Below are positions 11,201 through 22,024 of a DNA stretch of 64,000 nucleotides, piece by piece. The stretch comes from Gonium pectorale (taxonomy: Eukaryota; Chlorophyta; Chlorophyceae; Chlamydomonadales; Volvocaceae), in NCBI GenBank assembly GCA_001584585.1, contig LSYV01000011.1:1862230-1926229 (forward strand). The letters are read 5' to 3'. The notes beneath the pieces are model-generated. The model was not told where the DNA came from. It worked only from the letters and a program-made list of their open reading frames with translations, and ran no database searches. Numbering within the stretch: the first letter of the stretch is position 1; each line of letters begins with the position of its first letter. The position numbers were made by a program, and so were the translations under genes.

Positions 11201-12968
11201 TCGGTCAGCTTGGAGAAGCTGGCGGGGAGCTCCACCAGCTGGGAGAGCATGGGGCAGGGCCGGAGTTGCGGTGAGCTTTTCGGTGCGGACAACCAGACGT
11301 ACTAGGCGCCAGCCAGACACGTGCGGCTGCGAAACACCGGCATTCTTTTGCACCAGCACCGCTTCTCAACCGAAGCGTGTGTGGGCGCCAGCGTTGGGGT
11401 TTGTCGCAGGCTCTGATTCAAGGCTCGAGTCTCGCGGTTTGCACTGCTCGTAGGAACCCCAAGCTTGCGCTGGCCTGCCAGTCTGAGCTTGACAGGTGGC
11501 AATCGTGACGTGTTTCATGTACGATCCCAGTCCACGTCCGGACGTCAGGGCCTGGCTCTACTACTCCTGGCCTACTGGACTATCTTGCTGCTCGACAAAC
11601 TTAGCAGCCGCTCCCAAACTTCTAAAAGGGCCTGTACAAAGCCCGTAGGGCATCGCATGCTTCCCTAGATTTCCTTCGCACTTGCTCCCGTTGCCGCTCC
11701 CGTCCCAATGTGCCCCTAGCCCGGCGGCCACCTCTGCGCTGCATGATCCACATGCCCTACGTTACAGACCTTTCTGCCCCCACGCATGAGCCCATTACTC
11801 ATGGGACCCGCCCTGCCAGTTGCCCCACCTTGTTGCTTTTAAGCCCCAGCAGCCGCAGGTTGCGCAGGCGGCCAAAGTCCTCCGGCAGGTGCTCCAGCTG
11901 GTTACCCATGAGGTTCAGGTTGCGCAGACCGGTCAGCTTGAGCAGCACAGGGGGAACTGAGGCAGGGGAAGTACGCGAGGAAAGACAGGGAAGAGGAAGG
12001 CGGCTGTTGGGCAGCCGGGCAGGTGGGCGGCGCCATGCAGGTAACATAGATCGTTTGAAGGCCCCTAACCCAGGAGCCTAGGGGGATGACTAAGGAGAAA
12101 GGAGAGCACCGGTTGCGAGGCAGAGCTTCACGGCTGCGTCGTACACGGGGACGCCTAGGCTCAATCCTGGAGTCTGCCTAATGCCGTCTGCGGTGTTTCA
12201 AGGGACTATGAACTAGGTACCCAAACGCAGGGCTGTACATGTGCTCCGTCTCCCTACGGCCACCGCGTGGCTCCGGAGGCGGCAAATCAACCGAGTGCCG
12301 TGTGTAAATGTCACATACCCTGCGTGAACTTGTTCTGTCCCAGGTCCAGCTGCACCAGCGTGCCGGCGAGACGCCCCAGGTCAGCAGGCAGGTCCGAGAG
12401 ATGGTTGCGTGGCGCGAGAAGCACCTGCGGGTAAAACGCCCCCCAACGCAAATGACATGAGCTCCGCAGACCTCTCTGGCTCGAAAAGCCCGTGTTGCTC
12501 ACCGTCAAGACACAGCGCACGCACCTGGATGTGCTTCAGCTGCGAAAGTCCGTTGGGCAGCTGCGCCAATGCACAGTCCCCTAAGTTTAGGTGCACGAGG
12601 TTTGTGAGGCTCGTGAGCTGCTGCAGGACCGTCAGCGAGGGGCGAGAATGGTGGAGCTCCGCACACGTGACACAAACCCGCCGGGTCGCGTCACCCAGCA
12701 CCTGTGTCAGACCGCATGGCGACGCACCAGCGTCAGCAGTGGTGCACAGCCAGTGGGCCATCCGCGACAGGGAACGCTGCTTGTGACGCACCTGCTCCAA
12801 CTCCTTCACCGTAATACTCGCGTCGCTGGCTTTCGTGTCCCCTGAGTATGGAGGAACATGTTTCCTCCGTTTCACTTTGATGAGGTACACAGCTAGCGCT
12901 GTCGAAGCAAGGGCCCCCGGTATGCCGAGACCCAACGCGAGGCCGAGGACCCCTGCCCCGCGCCCCAT
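8245..12968 (-). CDS. Membrane-anchored leucine-rich-repeat protein kinase (TKL-like)
   Basis: Eleven exons: 12968-12792, 12620-12525, 12424-12319, 11956-11829, 11238-11151, 10937-10632, 10336-10218, 9815-9764, 9437-9304, 8930-8852 and 8519-8245; all phases agree and give 519 residues. Residues 6-30 are a hydrophobic segment followed by KVKRRK, predicting a short outside N-terminus and a cytosolic remainder. LRRs fill about 60-285, with units such as NLVHLNLGDCALAQLP and LRNLNLMGNQLEHLP. The kinase follows: GDGASGEV at 291-298, Lys311, Glu326, HGDVYAHN at 407-414 and DFG at 427-429. The activation segment is very short and lacks APE; EVRAYG takes the place of the usual DxWxxG. From memory, HGD.YAHN with EVRAxG marks a family of bacterial LRR kinases. 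Ligand and substrate are unknown. It is head to head with SAS-4. Confidence 0.85.
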
Positions 12969-13254
12969 TGTGGCAAACACTTGTCTTCAGCACAGCGCTG
13001 CTGATCCCTGTTCTCTCTCACAGCCCAACTGACGAACTGGATCCGGCTCCGAATTTTACAACCCAACAGCGGTCAACAGAAAGCGGCAGAACGAAGCCAG
13101 CCGCACAACATTCAGTTACCAAAGCGATTGCCTTATTTAAGGAGCGTTTCAAGAGAACCGGAGTTTGACTACTGGCATTTCATTATCAAAGCCATGACAG
13201 TGCAACACGTCGATCAATTATGGCTTCTCATTGGTTGAAGCAGGCTTGGAATCT
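12969..13254. promoter_or_regulatory. Divergent promoter between the LRR kinase and SAS-4
   Basis: Only 286 bp separate the two start codons, so both 5' UTRs and both promoters must fit here. TATTTAA at 13135-13141, about 114 bp before the SAS-4 ATG, is a possible TATA-like element. No other motif is claimed. Confidence 0.5.
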
Positions 13255-16200
13255 ATGGACGAGGCAGCGACTGGGGCCAGACCGCCTCGTCCCTTTCTGC
13301 GCCGTGGTGAGGGCGTCGAGAAAAGGGTATTCGCTTCGCGCTACAGGAAGCCGACGACAGAGAAAGCTGGCGCGCGCAGCGGCAGCGGTGGTGGGGGCTC
13401 GGGGGCCGAGGATGTCGCCAGCACGCGTGGAGACCAGCACGGCCCCGGCGCGACGAAGCAGCGGCCGTCCGCACGCGAGCCCGCCAAAGACCTCGAGCTA
13501 GCTGCAGACACGCAGCTGCTCCACCCTTCAGGTATGGGGAGCATCCAGCTGGGCGTGAAAACCTCCGGGGCGTGGAGGAGGTCTAGGCCCTTCATGTCAT
13601 TTCATCCTTTCCCTTACGCTCAATCCTGGATGAACCTGTAGACCAGCAGTCGGGGGTCCTACCCAGCGGCAACCGCTTTCTCAGGACCTCCATACAGGCG
13701 GCTTGGGAGGATAAGCATGCCGAGGAGGTGAGGGACTTGTTACAGCGCGGCGATACAAACTCGGCGCATGAGATCACGTTCAGGCCACGCTTGCAACCCA
13801 ACCTCATAAGCATGGATTACCGCAAAACGCTGCTATGCAAGCTGGGACCTCCATGCTGCACGGCATGACTGCTTTTAGCTCAAGGTGCCAAGCTGTTGCC
13901 GGCCTTGACGTTTAGGAGCTGGAGCTAGAGGAGTTCCGGGCGCTGGAGACACAGATCAAAGCCGACGTGGTGGGAGGAAGCAAGCAGCGCCCCCAGCAAC
14001 CGGCGCAGCAGGAGCCTCAGGTAGGGATGCCGCTCACACGCGCACACAATCCCTAGGCATACTCCTGCCAAGCCGACGGGTCACTCTTTTCATCCGTTTT
14101 GATCTGTTCGTACGTGCCAAGGCTGCACTTGCTATCCCATTGCAAAATTTCCCGTGTGCAGACCGTCGCGTTGGGCGGTTCCTTCGGGCGCTCGTATGCC
14201 ACTCTCCACCAGCAGCGCCCACCGCTGCCTGCGTCCGGCGCCCGGACCGGCGGTCGCAGCAGCGCTGCAGACAGCTGGGCGTCACAGTCCCGCCAGGATG
14301 CAGTCCGCGATGCGTTTGGGCTGGCGAGCTCCGCGGATGGGGAGGATCTTACCGACGGGCAGGTGGACAGGGGCAGCGGTGAACACGTCGGCAGGAACGG
14401 CAGTCGGGCACCGGCGGCGCATCAGGCGCCGTCCAAGCCATCGGCATTCGATGACGGCGAGGCTTGGAGCGACACGAGCAGCTTCTTTGACGGCGGTCGC
14501 CGCACGACCGCGGTCAAGTCCACGGGGCCCGGTGCTGCGGTCTCTCGCTACCCCGCCAACACAGCCGTCCGCGCCATCGCGGCTGCGGCTACTCGTGCCA
14601 GCGTGGAGCTGAGGGACCCATGGGACGCAGGGGCAACTGACTATGAGGGGCATGACGCTGCGGATGATGATGGACTCGGCGAGAGGTCCGGGCACGAGTG
14701 GAGTGCAGCCGAGCGGCAGCAACCGGGTGCCGGTGCGGCCGACGACCGCAGCGATCGCGGCTTTGATCAGCCCTTTGTACGTGCGCTATTCAACAAGCAC
14801 AAACTGGGCCAGCAGACGGGCAGCGGCCGGGCCGGTGGCAAACCGGGGGGCGGCCCTGGCGGCAAGGGGAAGGCGGAGCCAGCGGGGCCTTCACCGGCTG
14901 AGGTAGAGCGTCTGCAGGTGAGCATAGCGGGTGGGTCGCTGCGCTGCGGTAGAATTACGCTGGGGCGACGCAGAGCGGGCGGACATGCTAGACAGCAGTT
15001 TGGGCGGCTGCACGTGAACACGCTCTCTACAAGCTCAAGGGCACGCTTACCCATGTGCCCTACCTTTGCTTTTCATGCCAGTGTGGTGCGTACCCCATGC
15101 ATCGAACCATGTGCGGGAACTTCTATGGGTCCGCAGGCGCTGGAGGAGCAGCTAGCCAATGTGTCCACCGAGCGGGCCACGCTCGTGCGCATGCGGACGG
15201 AGCTGGAGAAGGCAGCCAACCGGCTGGAGCAGGAACGGCTGGCGTGGGAGAAGTCGAGGGTGAGGCACGACTCAGCTAGGCGGCACACCTTGCTTGACAC
15301 TGCCGTATGGTACCAAAGCTGTATACGGAGGCCGTGTTACCGATAGGGTGCTAATGGGGCGCTGCGGTTGGAGTGTAATGGGACGGTGGTGCACCTATGT
15401 GCTGCTGGCGTGCAGGCTGAGGAGCAGGCGCGGTGGGCGGCCGAGAAGGAGGCCGAGGAGGGCAAGCTGCGCCGCGACCGGCGAGTGCTAGAGAAGCAGA
15501 GCAAGGCCCTGCTCAAAATGCCCAACAAGAAGGAGCGGAGCGCAATGGAAGGTATTGCAGACAGGAAAAAGCCCCCTCCCGCGCTGGCCTCTCATTCTGT
15601 TGCTAGGTAACTGGTGTCAGACGGCATACGTGTTGGAGCTGGCTGCGGCACAAGCCTGTCATCTAGGCGACTGTGCATGGGGACCTGACCTGCACGCGTT
15701 AGACGTGCCGTGCATGATGCCTTTCCGCGGTCCGCGTTGCTTTGCAGCCGCTGAAGCTGCTTTGGAGGCCGAGCGGCGTGAGCGGCGCGCCCAGGAGGCA
15801 CGGCATAAGCTCACGGTAGAGCGGCTGAGGAGGCAGATCCTGGAGCTGCAGGTGCGCAAAGCCATACGCCCACACTGCATGCGAGCTAATTCTCCATGAG
15901 CGTGCGAATGGCGCTTGATCTGGCGGCACGCGGGCGGGAAGGGGTTACGTGCGTGCTGTTGAAATGTTGACAACGCACGGACAGGTGACTGGGCTTGGAT
16001 GGACTGATCGAAAAAATACACTCGCACGCTTGCCGTTGCCCCGGGCTGAAGGCACTGGGTGCACGAACAGCTCTGCAAGAAGGTCCAATATGCAAATTGG
16101 GGCATGGGCTGCCATATTCGCGCAGGAGCGCAACCATGAGCTCCGTGAGGAGGTTCGGTGGCATGAGGCGCAGCAGCTGGAGCGCGGGTGGCCGAACCAG

Positions 16201-19200
16201 GGNNNNNNNNNNNNNNNNNNNNNNNNNNNNNNNNNNNNNNNNNNNNNNNNNNNNNNNNNNNNNNNNNNNNNNNNNNNNNNNNNNNNNNNNNNNNNNNNNN
16301 NNNNNNNNNNNNNNNNNNNNNNNNNNNNNNNNNNNNNNNNNNNNNNNNNNNNNNNNNNNNNNNNNNNNNNNNNNNNNNNNNNNNNNNNNNNNNNNNNNNN
16401 NNNNNNNNNNNNNNNNNNNNNNNNNNNNNNNNNNNNNNNNNNNNNNNNNNNNNNNNNNNNNNNNNNNNNNNNNNNNNNNNNNNNNNNNNNNNNNNNNNNN
16501 NNNNNNNNNNNNNNNNNNNNNNNNNNNNNNNNNNNNNNNNNNNNNNNNNNNNNNNNNNNNNNNNNNNNNNNNNNNNNNNNNNNNNNNNNNNNNNNNNNNN
16601 NNNNNNNNNNNNNNNNNNNNNNNNNNNNNNNNNNNNNNNNNNNNNNNNNNNNNNNNNNNNNNNNNNNNNNNNNNNNNNNNNNNNNNNNNNNNNNNNNNNN
16701 NNNNNNNNNNNNNNNNNNNNNNNNNNNNNNNNNNNNNNNNNNNNNNNNNNNNNNNNNNNNNNNNNNNNNNNNNNNNNNNNNNNNNNNNNNNNNNNNNNNN
16801 NNNNNNNNNNNNNNNNNNNNNNNNNNNNNNNNNNNNNNNNNNNNNNNNNNNNNNNNNNNNNNNNNNNNNNNNNNNNNNNNNNNNNNNNNNNNNNNNNNNN
16901 NNNNNNNNNNNNNNNNNNNNNNNNNNNNNNNNNNNNNNNNNNNNNNNNNNNNNNNNNNNNNNNNNNNNNNNNNNNNNNNNNNNNNNNNNNNNNNNNNNNN
17001 NNNNNNNNNNNNNNNNNNNNNNNNNNNNNNNNNNNNNNNNNNNNNNNNNNNNNNNNNNNNNNNNNNNNNNNNNNNNNNNNNNNNNNNNNNNNNNNNNNNC
17101 CGGCTCGAAGCACGTTCCGGGACAAAGCAGGCAGGCGCCTTGCAGGGCTGCTGCAACGCAGACCGATCCCCTGGTGTGCTTGCCGCCACTCACAGCGGCC
17201 GGGCTCGGTGGAGACGGCGCTGCCTCAGCCAGCAGCGCCCGCCCTGCCCCTCCCTCCGGGGTGCCACCCCGCGGCGGCGTTGCCGCCGGCAGCAGCGCCG
17301 TCGGCGCAAGGCCCAAATCCAGTGGACCAGCTATGCCCGCTGCCAGCCGGCTACGGACCCTGCAGCCCGGCAGGCCGGGGCCGCCGGCGGCTTCTGCCCT
17401 CCCGCAGCAGCGGCAAAGCATGCACGGCACCGGGTTGCAAGCACGGCCCGGAGGCCGTGGGGCTACCGCCACGGCCCCCACGGCGGCGCAGCGGTGGCAC
17501 GACGCGGAGGTGGAGGAGCTTGACTTCAGCGCCGATGGGGCGGATCGGTACCAGGAGGCTGAGGAAGAGGAGGAGAATCATGGATACGATGGCCGGACGT
17601 CGCAGGACCATGATGAGGGGGGGCACCGGGCCGCCTGGTGGCAGGACGATGACCACGCCGACTACGATGAGGATGGCGGGGCGGAGCATGACGAGGATGG
17701 AGGAGGGTTTGGATGCTCGCGTGAAGCAACGGGCGGCCCACGATCCACGGGAGGCAAGGCGGGCAGCGCAGGCTACCGGACCGGGATGCCAGCGGCGGCC
17801 TCCCCGTCCTCACGCAGCTACACGCAGCATGATGACGTTGAGGTAGGCATGTCAGAGTTTTTATTGGGCGCCAAGTTGCATGCACTCGGCTGTTGTCACA
17901 GCATAGAAGCTAAGGCAGCAGCTGCGTCTTCCCTCATATTCCTCATAACCATCAAATAGAGCATGACCATCGAACTGTGGGCCACCTCCATACACGCGCA
18001 CCGTGCAGGTTGCATCAGATGACGGAGCGGAGAGCGGTGAGGACCCCGCCACCCTGGCGTGGCGGCAACACCAGGACTTCATGGCGCGGATGGGCATGGC
18101 GCCGGATGGGCTGCGCACCCAGCCCGCCCACGGACACGGGCTGAGAGGCGAGTCCTCACAGCCGCCACCCCAGCGCAGAACGGGGATGCGAGACGCCGCG
18201 GACACATCCAACTCGAGTGGTGGTGCCCAGGGGCGGCCACTTCCACAGCCCGGGTCAGCGCGGCAGCGCCAGCAGGGTTTCCAAGACGCTGGATCGCGGT
18301 TGCCGCCGCCGCCGTCGAGTAACTCTTACCCAGCGGCACCGGACGGCGCCGCGCAGGGCGCAGTGGGCCGGGCGTTCCAGTCTGCTGGCCCTGCGACTTC
18401 CGGCCCGCAACATGGGCGCGAGGCCCAAGGGACCAGGAGCGCATTCTTCGGCCGCCCAGCTGCCATGCAGGACGACGGGGCGGGCACTACGGCGGCCATG
18501 GCCAGCAGCAGCGGCCCCAGGCCGGCCGTGCAACGCCACGCTCCGGCAGCCAAGGCCAGGTCAGGCGCGCGAGATGCTTCCGACCTTCAGGAAGAGGCGA
18601 GCGTGGATCTGGGCGGTGTTAGCGAGACCCTCGCGACTCTCCGGCTAGGCCGCCGGGCAGGGCAAGAGGCGCCGGCTTTGGGCACTTCCGATTACGGGGA
18701 CGCTCGAGATGGCGGCAGGGCGGGCGATGGGTCTGGGCGCAATTCAATGCCCTCTACGTCGGCGCCTAGGCCCTTCGCTCCCCCCATGGTGTCGCATCAA
18801 ACAGATTACATGGAAGAATCGCAGATGAAACATGTGCAGCGGCAGCAGCAGCCTGAGTTGCGTGGCCAGTGGTCATCGGAGGCCAGGTCCATGCCTGATG
18901 GAATCAGTCCAGATACCAGAGCTGGCCCGGGGCCGGCAGCCAGGTCGGCCCAGCCATCTGCAGATCCTGCCTGGTCAGCGACCTCCATGGGGACCGGACG
19001 GGCGAGCGGCGGCTTCCAGAACCCCCCTGCAGTTGGCTCATTTCACACTATCCACCAACAGCAGTCGCAGGTTGGGCGAGAAGCCGGGTATTCGGAGCTC
19101 TGGCAACCACAGGTCGGTGGCGGCGCCAGCTTCGGCGACGCCGCAGGCGTGGGCCCAGGGCGCGGCCATCACGCCTCGGCCATGCTTGGCCATGCGTCCA

Positions 19201-20253
19201 ACGCGGCCGCTGTGGCGCAATCAGTTGCGTCACAACAGCTGAGGCGGGGGCCGCCTGGGCACCGCCCTGACGGCCCGCAGGCAGGAGCCGCGGGCAGCGG
19301 GGGCGGGGGCGGGGGCCAGGATGCGCTGCTTCGGGAGACGCGCAACGCCGACGGAAAGGTGGAGCGGATATACGCCTCGGGACGCAGGCTGGTGCTCTTC
19401 TTGAACGGCACGCGCAAGGTAAGGTTGTGTGGCAGCGCACATGCAGGGGTTTGCAGAACGCAAGTCGGTTTGACGTTTCCCAAGGGCCTTGTGGGCAAGA
19501 TGTCCAGCTCAGCGCACATGCTTGCTCCGCTTACAACGGCTGTCTAGTCTGTGCTGGGCGTACAATATGCCCCGTGTCTGTCAGGCATCATTACCAGCCT
19601 CCAACCCCCGGCATCTGCAGGTGGCGCTCGCGGACGGCAGCTCACGAGTGTACTTCAACAACGGCGACATCAAGTGGACGGTGCCGCCCGAGACCGCGCC
19701 AGGGATGGTGGACCACAGCAGCGACCGGGGCGGACCACTCGGCATCGGTGTGGTGCACTACTTCTACGCCGAAGTGGGAACGTGGCACAGCACCTACGGC
19801 GGCGAGGGCGGCGTGGAGGTGTTCTACTTCCCTGATGGCCAGACGGAGGCGCACCACCCCGGCTGGGGCAAGGAGATCATGTACCCGGATGGCCTCATGC
19901 GCGTGGTCACCACCGACGGGTGAGCAGGGCGGTCCGGTACAGCGTAGGGCGCTATGGTTCGCCGACAGTGTGGCGATAGGCCGTAGGGCATGACTTCGGG
20001 CTGGGCTGAGGTCGGTTCACGTGCGTTTCTATGCGCTGATAGGCAGGAAAGTGCCTTTAGGCGTAGTGCAGTCGGGCACCACATGTTGGCGGCAGATTGC
20101 CTGTAACGGGCACAAGTCAGATGTCGACCTCCGTGGCTGCCGCCGCACTGATGCCCCTGCAGGGAGGAGGTCGAAGTGACTCAGGAGATGTTATCCTGGG
20201 CCATCCAGCAGCCAAAACCCCGCGTTGACGGCTTGGACGACGATGCCCTCTAG
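13255..20253 (+). CDS. SAS4: SAS-4/CPAP (CENPJ) centriole assembly protein, interrupted by an assembly gap
   Basis: Exons: 13255-13531, 13642-13727, 13916-14020, 14162-14917, 15137-15259, 15416-15551, 15748-15851, 16126 into the gap, gap to 17842, 18009-19418, 19621-19919 and 20163-20253; about 1,400 residues are visible. Near the N-terminus is PRPFLRRGEG (residues 11-20), matching the conserved FLKRGEG motif of CPAP, then ELELEEFRALE, a known CPAP-type segment. A coiled coil follows (ALEEQLANVSTERATLVRMR and on), with PNKKERSAMEG as in CPAP. The last 170 residues form the TCP10/G-box domain of repeated beta strands (LNGTRK, YFNNGDIKW, FYFPDGQTE, MYPDG). In animals this domain binds STIL/Ana2 and the protein sets centriole length; here it should act in basal bodies. 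The middle is disordered and acidic. The start is the only ATG in frame with the RRGEG motif. Confidence 0.9.
16203..17099. other. Assembly gap (897 N)
   Basis: A run of N replaces part of the SAS-4 coiled-coil and linker region. Reading frames spanning it are meaningless. The true length is unknown, because N runs are often estimates. Confidence 1.
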
Positions 20254-20450
20254 CGCTGCCAGGGCTGGACACATGTTAAGAGATCTGGTGGTGCTGCGAC
20301 CGGGCTGCAGCCAATGCAGGGCTGCCGCCAGCACCAGCCTTGCCCGTCCAACGCTGCACAACCGCCGAAGACCGCTTCCCGTGACTCTTACTGACACGCA
20401 GGAGGTGGACTGATTAGACATCTTGAGGCTGGTGGGGGGGCATAAGCAGC

Positions 20451-20462
20451 ATTACATTGTAA
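20451..20462. terminator. Bidirectional poly(A) signal palindrome
   Basis: The sequence ATTACATTGTAA carries TGTAA on the plus strand (20458-20462) and on the minus strand (TTACA, 20452-20456). It lies 205 nt after the SAS-4 stop, a fitting distance. I noticed no other TTACA between the ROC40-like stop and this site, so it may serve both genes, though the minus-strand 3' UTR would then be about 1.6 kb. Confidence 0.5.
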
Positions 20463-20810
20463 CAGGATCCAACGGTCATGGGCGGAACGCCCTTCCAGTG
20501 TTTTCAACGCTCGCCGTATTGACGGGGCCGTGAGCTTTGGTCTGCATGACATGCGTTTTGCGACCACGTATGCTGATCAGATCATGAACACACTCGTCAC
20601 ACTACCGTACAGGTTTGGCGGGCGCACCCATGCAGATCCTCTCAAAATCCCCACGCTTGACCGGAACAACACGATCGCACGCGTATCCGCCGCACGCGCC
20701 TTTCAGACGGCGGCAGTGAGCGTAACTTGGTAAGCACCGAGAATTGACACGAAATAGTAGGAGGGCAGCGGCCTATGATTGATGGGCCAGCGCAACAATG
20801 AATCCTGGTG

Positions 20811-20893
20811 GGGTTAGTGGGTGCACCTTGCTAACCCACCTATCCACTCCCAAGCAGATAAATGAAAGTTGTTGCTAGGACTGAGTGGATAGG
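20811..20893. repeat. Two adjacent hairpins (inverted repeats)
   Basis: GGGTTAG (20811-20817) pairs with CTAACCC (20831-20837). Immediately after, CCTATCCACTC (20839-20849) pairs with GAGTGGATAGG (20883-20893), an 11-bp perfect stem. The element is non-coding and intergenic. It could be a MITE remnant or a structured RNA end. Confidence 0.6.
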
Positions 20894-22024
20894 CCCAGGT
20901 AATGTGGCCAGGCGAGGCCCAAGCTGCGGCGAGCTAATGCCCTAAACACACGATGCGCATCTCCAACTGCTACCGACACTCCAGCCCAACCTAGCACCCA
21001 GGCAATGCGCCAGGCGCATACTCACGGGCAGTGGCGGCCTCCTTAACATGCATCCTTGAAACCCTGCCTATCTGGATGCCGGCGCCGCACGCAGCCAAGG
21101 CGCAAGACGCGACGCACTGTCTCACCCCCGCCTCACCTTCACGCGCCCGCGGACACCCAGTCTCAGCCAACAAGTATCGGCAGTATCCCGTCCAACACGC
21201 CGCCCGCAACTGCACCCTCACCCGCGCACGTTGAAACGCTCCGACGCAAAAACGGTGCAGTCTGGCGACACTGTCCAACGCGCATCATTGTACACGCGGC
21301 ATTGGGAGATTTCCTAATGATTTAGGAATCCACAAAGCCTGAAACACACCGACATGCAAACCAGACAAACACAGTAGAAATCCCGTTAGGCGCATCCCAT
21401 TCTCAGGGGCTTATTAGCAGCTGTTGAGTTCTGGTTGCTCTTCGTAAGCCCTCCGCTTCCTCTTCACTCCACGCCTACCTCACCCAGAAGACACCCTTGC
21501 CCAACAGCACAGTACGCCCACGGGCCTGCACTGAAATCTTGATGCCCCTCCCATGCAGGCGTGTGCTTCCGCCGCCTAGTTCCCCTCAGTTTGCGTGCTC
21601 CTGCATTTCAGACCTTATTGTCTGAGGATAATAGAGGGGAACGGCCGGGAACACAACGCTCCGCCAGCATCGGCGCCCTCTCGCTCGGCTTACCGGTAGG
21701 TCACCCAGTGCAACATGCACCCCTCCCCCGCCCAGCCAGTGGTGCAGGCTCCCCGCTCCTATGTTCACCTGGCCGCACCCGTGGCCCTCATACACATTCT
21801 CTTCGCCCCCCGGCCGCAAGCCGCTGAGGCGCCGTTCCAATCAACCCAGCCGTTTTACGGGACCACGGTGCCGCCAAACCTCAGGCTCGTCTCCTCACTG
21901 GCGGATCTCAAATCGCGGGCGCTGACGGGTGTCCCATTCCGAGCCGCGCACCCTTTCTTCCACACCATCCGAACACATCAAATAAGCAACGCACTGTCAC
22001 CGCCTTCGGCCGCTCATAAGCATA

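Larger units (their letters stand above)
20254..22024. other. Convergent intergenic region, SAS-4 and ROC40-like 3' ends
   Basis: This holds the 3' UTRs of two convergent genes. It contains the bidirectional poly(A) palindrome at 20451-20462 and the hairpin pair at 20811-20893. I saw no credible coding exon; short frames here have no homology I recognise. Confidence 0.6.

Noticed and set aside
15659..17959. Long frames running through the N block on both strands
   Set aside because: They are open only because N codons contain no stops. Only the plus frame that joins flanking SAS-4 exons in phase was kept.
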